Positions 59,650 to 64,000 of a DNA stretch of 64,000 nt are shown one piece after another. Both the position numbers and the translations under genes were made by a program. The notes beneath the pieces are model-generated. The model saw only the letters and a program-made list of their open reading frames with translations. It ran no database searches and was not told the origin of the DNA. Source of the stretch: Aphelenchoides besseyi (taxonomy: Eukaryota; Nematoda; Chromadorea; Rhabditida; Aphelenchoididae); contig JAMPIQ010000001.1 in the NCBI GenBank assembly GCA_024699855.1, forward strand, positions 7,936,001-8,000,000. The letters run 5' to 3'. Position 1 is the first letter of the stretch, and each line of letters starts with the position of its first letter.

Positions 59650-60973
59650 ATGCGTTTGCTGCTACGACTGTGCACACGCCAATCGAGTCGGGTGAATCGA
59701 GTCGAACGTGCGGGTGAAGAGACAAGAAGATCGTTGAAAATTGGAGTAATTGGCACACCAAACGTCGGCAAATCGGCTTTGACTAATCGGTTAGTGAAGT
59801 CGGATGTTTGTGCCGTGAGTAAGTTGATCGACACAACACGCGAGGTAAAAGCAAACTACTCAATGAAACTGTTCGTTTTACAGAACATGGTCACTAGTTA
59901 CAGTGAAGGAGAATGTCAATTGGTTGTGGTCGATAGTCCCGGTCTGATTGGAATTCAGCACGCAAAAAAAGTAATCGGGACACATTCGGAGTCGAAAATT
60001 TTGATTGATCCTGAGAAAGCATTAGCTCAAGCTGAACATGTTTTGGTTGTTTGTGTAAATTCGAGTCGTGCTTAGTCTTCATCGTGAGTCATTTGCAGGA
60101 CGCCACTGCATCGGGAGAATACATTCATCATCGGGTGTTGCATTTGCTTCACAGAAATTCGCACATACCATCCAGTCTCGTGTTAAACAAATGCGATTTA
60201 GTTAAACAACGACCGAATCTTTTACGTCTTGCTCAAATTCTCACGAACGGGATTGTCGATGGTGCACGGGTCACAGTTGAGACCGCAAAATTGGGAAAAT
60301 TGGGAGGAAACGGAGCTCAACAAACGTTGACGGTGAATCCATTGGGTCAACATATGGGTGAAAGAGATGAAAAGTGGAAGCAAGAATACAAGTACCAAGA
60401 AGTAATGTTGAAAGTTTACGGGCTTTTATTTCAGTCGGATAATCAACAAAGAAACTCACAAGTGTTCGTGGCACGAGACAAAACAAGTTTTTCAACACGA
60501 AACTGGTTGGCCACATTTCTCTGGCGTTTTCTTTGTCAGTGCATTAACCGGCGAAGGAATCGAAGCACTTCGAGCTCATCTTCTATCTCGTTCATCAGAA
60601 GCTGAATGGAGGTTCAAAGGACGAGTAAAAACGCCAAAAGTCGGCTTCTATTCACTCTCTTCGCAAACTTTTTAAATTCCAGAAACCTCAATGGCTAGTT
60701 CGTGAACATATTCGATCTGTCATGCTCAACAATCTTCCGGCTAATGTTGCATACCTTCTGAATGTTAATATTGCTCATTGGGAGCACACAGAAAACGAGA
60801 TCAATGTGATCGCTCACATTGTAGCGGAGAAAGAACGAACAGCCAAAATGGTGGCCGGAGTAGTTCCCGATCAGATTCCGATTCTTGAAGAGCGATTTTC
60901 AAAACTTTTCGGTTGTCCCGTTGCTTTGGAAATTATGTCCAAGTTTAATGGAAAAACTATTAGTGCACAATAA
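59650..60973 (+). CDS. Mitochondrial ERA-like GTPase (ERAL1)
   Basis: Assembly factor that chaperones the small mitochondrial ribosomal RNA. A short basic presequence (MRLLLRLCTRQSSRVNRVER) precedes the G domain: P-loop GVIGTPNVGKSALTN, switch region SKLIDTTREV, G3 VVVDSPGLIG, G4 LVLNKCDL and the G5-like FVSALTGEGIEAL. The C-terminal KH-like part contains REHIRSVMLNNLPANVAYLL, and IAHIVAEKERTAKMVAGVVP where a GxxG loop would be expected; the glycines are not in that pattern. The series GPHF-like WPHFSGVFFVSAL matches human ERAL1. Several short introns. The stop codon overlaps an AATAAA hexamer, and the neighbouring gene on the other strand ends 11 bp away. Confidence 0.9.
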
Positions 60974-60974
60974 A
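60969..60974 (+). terminator. AATAAA hexamer overlapping the ERA stop codon
   Basis: The last two bases of the CAA codon plus TAA plus one A spell AATAAA. If used, the 3' untranslated region would be only about 10-25 nt. Confidence 0.55.
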
Positions 60975-60984
60975 CAATTTGGCA

Positions 60985-61533
60985 TTACAACTTCTTCTTT
61001 GCAAATTGAGATTTAATAGCAGCCTCTTTCACATCCACGTATTCCAATTGTGCCTTGAGTAACTCGGTGCTACGACCCGCTCGTTCCGCATCCGCAATCT
61101 GTTCGCGTAGCATTCGTCGTTCCAAATTCGACGACAGCACGTGAGCTGGAGCGTTCAAAATAACCTACGAAAAGCTTAAGACAACCACATGAAAGAGACA
61201 CTTACGTCGATATCATTGGGTTCTCTAAACGACAAACTGACTACCGAACTCGTCTATCGTTTGTTACCTGATCAATCCGAAGTAAACGAAAAAGATGATA
61301 ACACTTCCGATCGCAAGAGCCGCACGTTTGTTGGTGAACTTCGAACTGTCGAAGTACGAAGGTATGTACAACGGTTCAATTGAATCGTAGATTGATTTCG
61401 AGGCGTTGGATTTCCTTTCAGCTCCGAAATACGCACCACTTTGGCTAAAGCTCAGCTCTTTTTTTGGTGCTTTCTTGGTCGCAAAAGTTCGAATTACGAC
61501 TCTTGACAGACATCCAACTGGCTTTTTCAACAT
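60985..61533 (-). CDS. Unrecognised small, probably mitochondrial, single-helix membrane protein
   Basis: The ATG at 61533 starts MLKKPVGCLSRVVIRTFATK, a basic Ser/Arg-rich sequence typical of a mitochondrial presequence, then KKAPKKELSFS, YDSIEPLYIPSYFD and one membrane helix (AALAIGSVIIFFVYFGLI). Two short introns join this to REPNDIDVILNAPAHVLSSN and a helical tail (ERRMLREQIADAERAGRSTE) ending FAKKKL. The product is about 150 residues. The topology resembles small inner-membrane assembly factors, but I cannot name a family. A TTTGTTTGTAG acceptor lies 1-2 nt before the ATG. It converges with the ERA gene; its own polyadenylation site should lie inside ERA coding sequence. Confidence 0.7.
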
Positions 61534-61638
61534 ACTACAAACAAATTCAAAGTAAAACAAAGAAATGAAAAAGCAAAAATTAAAAGCGATTTCGCGTGAA
61601 TTGCCAAGAACTTAAAACGTTGATGCGTCACTAAAAGC

Positions 61639-61644
61639 TTTATT
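61639..61644 (-). terminator. Polyadenylation signal of the MRTO4 gene
   Basis: TTTATT on this strand (AATAAA on the coding strand), 55 nt after the MRTO4 stop and about 105 nt upstream of the next gene's start on the same strand. Confidence 0.5.
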
Positions 61645-61698
61645 TTTCTTAACAATAAACATCAACAAACATAATAATAACAAACGACCTGAAAACGA

Positions 61699-62529
61699 TC
61701 ACAACTTCTCGAATCCCGTTTTACTGGACCAATGGGCAATCAAGTTCACTCGAAATTGGGTCATTTTTTCTCCCAACAACTTCAGAATTTTGCACTGTTC
61801 CGGTGTCAACTTGTCGCCGACTTCGCAGACTTTGAATTCGCTGTACAGTTCGACAACACCTAAAAGTAATCAAATGAACAAAAGTGACCACCATTTCGTT
61901 CACCCTTCTCCATTTTCGTCGGCAAACCCAAAGCTCGAAGTTGTGGTTCAATGCTATGGGCGAACTGCTTCAATGGCCCAGCAGGCAACTGAACCGTATA
62001 TCTAAACGAGTACAATGAGAAATAAACAAAAAGCGTCGCTTACTCGGCAATTGTTCCAGATCGTGGGAAGTCGTCGGCTTCGTACTCTCGGAAAAACTGA
62101 ATGATTTCGCTCTTCTTCTTATTCGTGAACAACAATCCACATTGGCCAACCAACGCTTCGGAGACTTTGTGCAAATCGTCGGCGATTTCCGCATCGGGAG
62201 TACGACCGAGAGCAATGGCCATCACCGTCTTTTTTCCGAGGAAAAACGCCGAGTCGTTTTTGAACTGTTGACGAATCTGAAACAAAAATGTTCAATGCAA
62301 CATCAGCCAAAAGCTTTTACTTCAATGAACTTCGCTGACCGCAAATTCTCAAAATCAAAGACGAATAAACGGGCATATTTCTCCACGGCACTTTTGATCT
62401 GTTGAACCAAATTCTCTTTGCTTTCACGTGTCTTCTTCTTCACTTTGGTCAATGGAACTGAAATGTGAGTTTGATCAAAAACCTGCAAACTTGAACTTAC
62501 CTTCACGTTCGCGTTTAGCACGAGGCATA
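61699..62529 (-). CDS. mRNA turnover protein 4 homolog (MRTO4), ribosome assembly factor
   Basis: Nucleolar factor related to ribosomal protein P0 that occupies the stalk site on pre-60S particles. The start MPRAKRERE at 62529 is followed by [125 protein letters not shown] and [13 protein letters not shown], ending GFEKL. Every landmark of the MRTO4 family is present. It lacks the long acidic tail of the human protein. Its start is 211 bp from the divergent ARS2 start. Confidence 0.94.
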
Positions 62530-62740
62530 GTCGATTGTTATGTTACCAAAATAACGAACTTCTGTGCGGATAAGAATACTGAGGACTTTTGACCCATCGA
62601 GCAGTTCTCACCACGATTGTGGCGTTTCGATCGCTAGAGAGTGAGCGCAGTTTGGCGCGTAGCGTTAAGTTTTTGTGCTGCGAGTTACCGAGTTAGCGTA
62701 AATTGTAAAGTTCTTTTACAGACTATTGCTCTATTGGGTT

Positions 62741-64000
62741 ATGCACGATTTTGACGACGATAATCGCGGCAAATTCTCTCGTGAACGACAAACTATGCGT
62801 TCGGATATGGGCGACCGGTAGACAAAAACTGATGCTATAGTATTTTACGTTTGTTTTCCAGAAACCGTTATTCCACCGGTTCGATGGGCATGAAACGTGG
62901 ACCGCAGCGTCGAGATGATGAACCAAACTTGAAGAGAAGTCGATTCGAGAACGCGGCCGATTCGTACGATCCGCAGTTCAACAAAAAGAACGAGGAGTCG
63001 AAACGTGCGATGTTGACGTTCAAAAAGTTCTGTGAGACACAAGACGATCAAATCAGCGATGAGGATGCCATTGCGAAGTACAACGACTACAAGCTCGATT
63101 TTCGTAAACAGGAATACGAGAAATTTTTTCAAGCACACAAGGATGAAGAATGGTAGGTGAGCTTGTTGATTACATCTTCTTATTTGTTTAGGTTCCAATT
63201 GAAGTATCATCCGGATATGCAAAAGGAGACCAATGAGCGCAACCACGAACGATTCAAGAAACGACTGGAAGTTTTTACCGAACTCACACAATCATCCGAT
63301 GTCAATGGGGATCTTCGTTTTGACTTCGACAACTGCGAGAACATCATCCGTTTCATGGACGCGGTTGTAATCAAATTAGAAGATGGAACAAATGAAGACG
63401 TGCAGTTAATGTTAAAAGAACCGATAGTTGACGAGTCACTCGATGATCTCCGAAAAAAGAACAAATCATCGAATGGAAGGTAATTGCTTAAAGTTATGCG
63501 AATCTTAATCAATAGGATTTCTAGTAGTGATCAAAACGGTGGCAATTCAACATCTAGTCAAACTAACGGTGTAGCCAAAAACGAATCGGCAACAGAAGAA
63601 TCAGAAGAGTTAACTGCATTACTGAAACGTGTTCCCTACAAAACCCATAGCATCTTCTTCCGCAACATTGGACCAGGATTGAAGATCGAAGACATCGAAG
63701 CTGTAGGTCTACAAATACATGAATCTAATTGATTGCTGAGTTTAGGAATGCAAAAACTATCCGGGATACTTGCGTCTGGGTCTTTCGGACCCAATTCCTG
63801 AACAAAATTTCACACGTCGCTTGTGGATCTCATTTCGTCGAGATGTTCGAATCAAAGACATCTTTTGGAATATGAAAAATGCTAAAGTAAGGAAGAAACA
63901 TTGAATGTTAATAAGCATATTATGGTTTTTAGTTTGCTGAGGGAGACACTCAAGCATCAGTTAATCGTGATCTTCGTCGTCGTATTCGCACGGTCAATGG
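62741..64000 (+). CDS. ARS2/Serrate RNA effector protein, N-terminal part
   Basis: Nuclear partner of the cap-binding complex in microRNA and mRNA processing. The ATG at 62741 (acceptor TTTTACAG 20 nt upstream) starts MHDFDDDNRGKFSRERQTM, then an Arg-rich stretch, SYDPQFNKKNEESKRAMLTF, KKFCETQDDQISDEDAIAKY, KYNDYKLDFRKQEYEKFF, HKDEEWFQLKYHPD and RFKKRLEVFTEL, all typical of the ARS2 N-terminal domain. Further exons give KTHSIFFRNIGPGLKIEDIE, KNYPGYLRLGLSDPIPEQNF and RRLWISFRRDVRIKDIFWNM. It leaves the window before the zinc finger. Introns are about 45 nt. Confidence 0.93.

Overview
This 64 kb window is animal nuclear DNA, most probably from a nematode. Genes are densely packed on both strands. 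They are broken by very short GT..AG introns, commonly 39-55 nt, usually ending in TTTTAG or TTTCAG. Many start codons sit a few bases to about 35 bases after a lone splice-acceptor motif, as expected for spliced-leader trans-splicing. A DAF-12-type nuclear receptor very like the Caenorhabditis elegans protein, and relatives of several other worm genes, support the same placement. The acceptor style (often TTTTAG) is not typical of Caenorhabditis. I cannot name the species. All gene models were spliced by eye from translated similarity and remembered family motifs; no database was searched.

Layout, left to right: ER alpha-1,2-mannosidase I (-, cut by the window edge); TRAPPC2/sedlin (-); a short Grn1-domain protein related to nucleostemin (+); a Gfi1/Senseless/PAG-3 zinc-finger factor (+); an unrecognised gene (+); a White-type ABCG half transporter (-); NPC1 (+); a P5/PDIA6-like disulfide isomerase (-); a 47-residue protein (-); ribosomal protein S5 (+); alpha-spectrin (+); MKK7/MEK-1 kinase (-); maleylacetoacetate isomerase (+); DAF-12 (-) followed by a 4.5 kb stretch without supported genes; an FMRFamide-receptor-like GPCR (-); a cyclic-nucleotide-gated channel (-) with a Ly6-like gene (+) nested in one intron; folylpolyglutamate synthase (-); a DBH-like copper monooxygenase (+); a two-domain ER FKBP (+); a small two-helix membrane protein (+); raptor/DAF-15 (+); mitochondrial ERA GTPase (+); a small probable mitochondrial membrane protein (-); MRTO4 (-); and the N-terminal part of ARS2/Serrate (+, cut by the window edge).

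The genes do not form one pathway. However, NPC1 (sterol supply), DAF-12 (sterol-hormone receptor), raptor/DAF-15 and a CNG channel all have C. elegans relatives acting in dauer or diapause control, and they lie within about 48 kb. Several products are secretory-pathway proteins (ER mannosidase, sedlin, P5, FKBP, NPC1).

The most unusual signals are: a probable AT..AC intron placed exactly between W and C of the P5 active-site APWCGHC; a gene nested antisense inside a CNG-channel intron; four microexons of 12-17 nt encoding functional motifs; a nucleostemin-like protein consisting of the Grn1 domain alone; and a convergent gene pair only 11 bp apart in which the stop codon of one gene overlaps its polyadenylation hexamer. 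I found no tRNA or rRNA genes, transposons, CRISPR arrays or bacterial-type operons.
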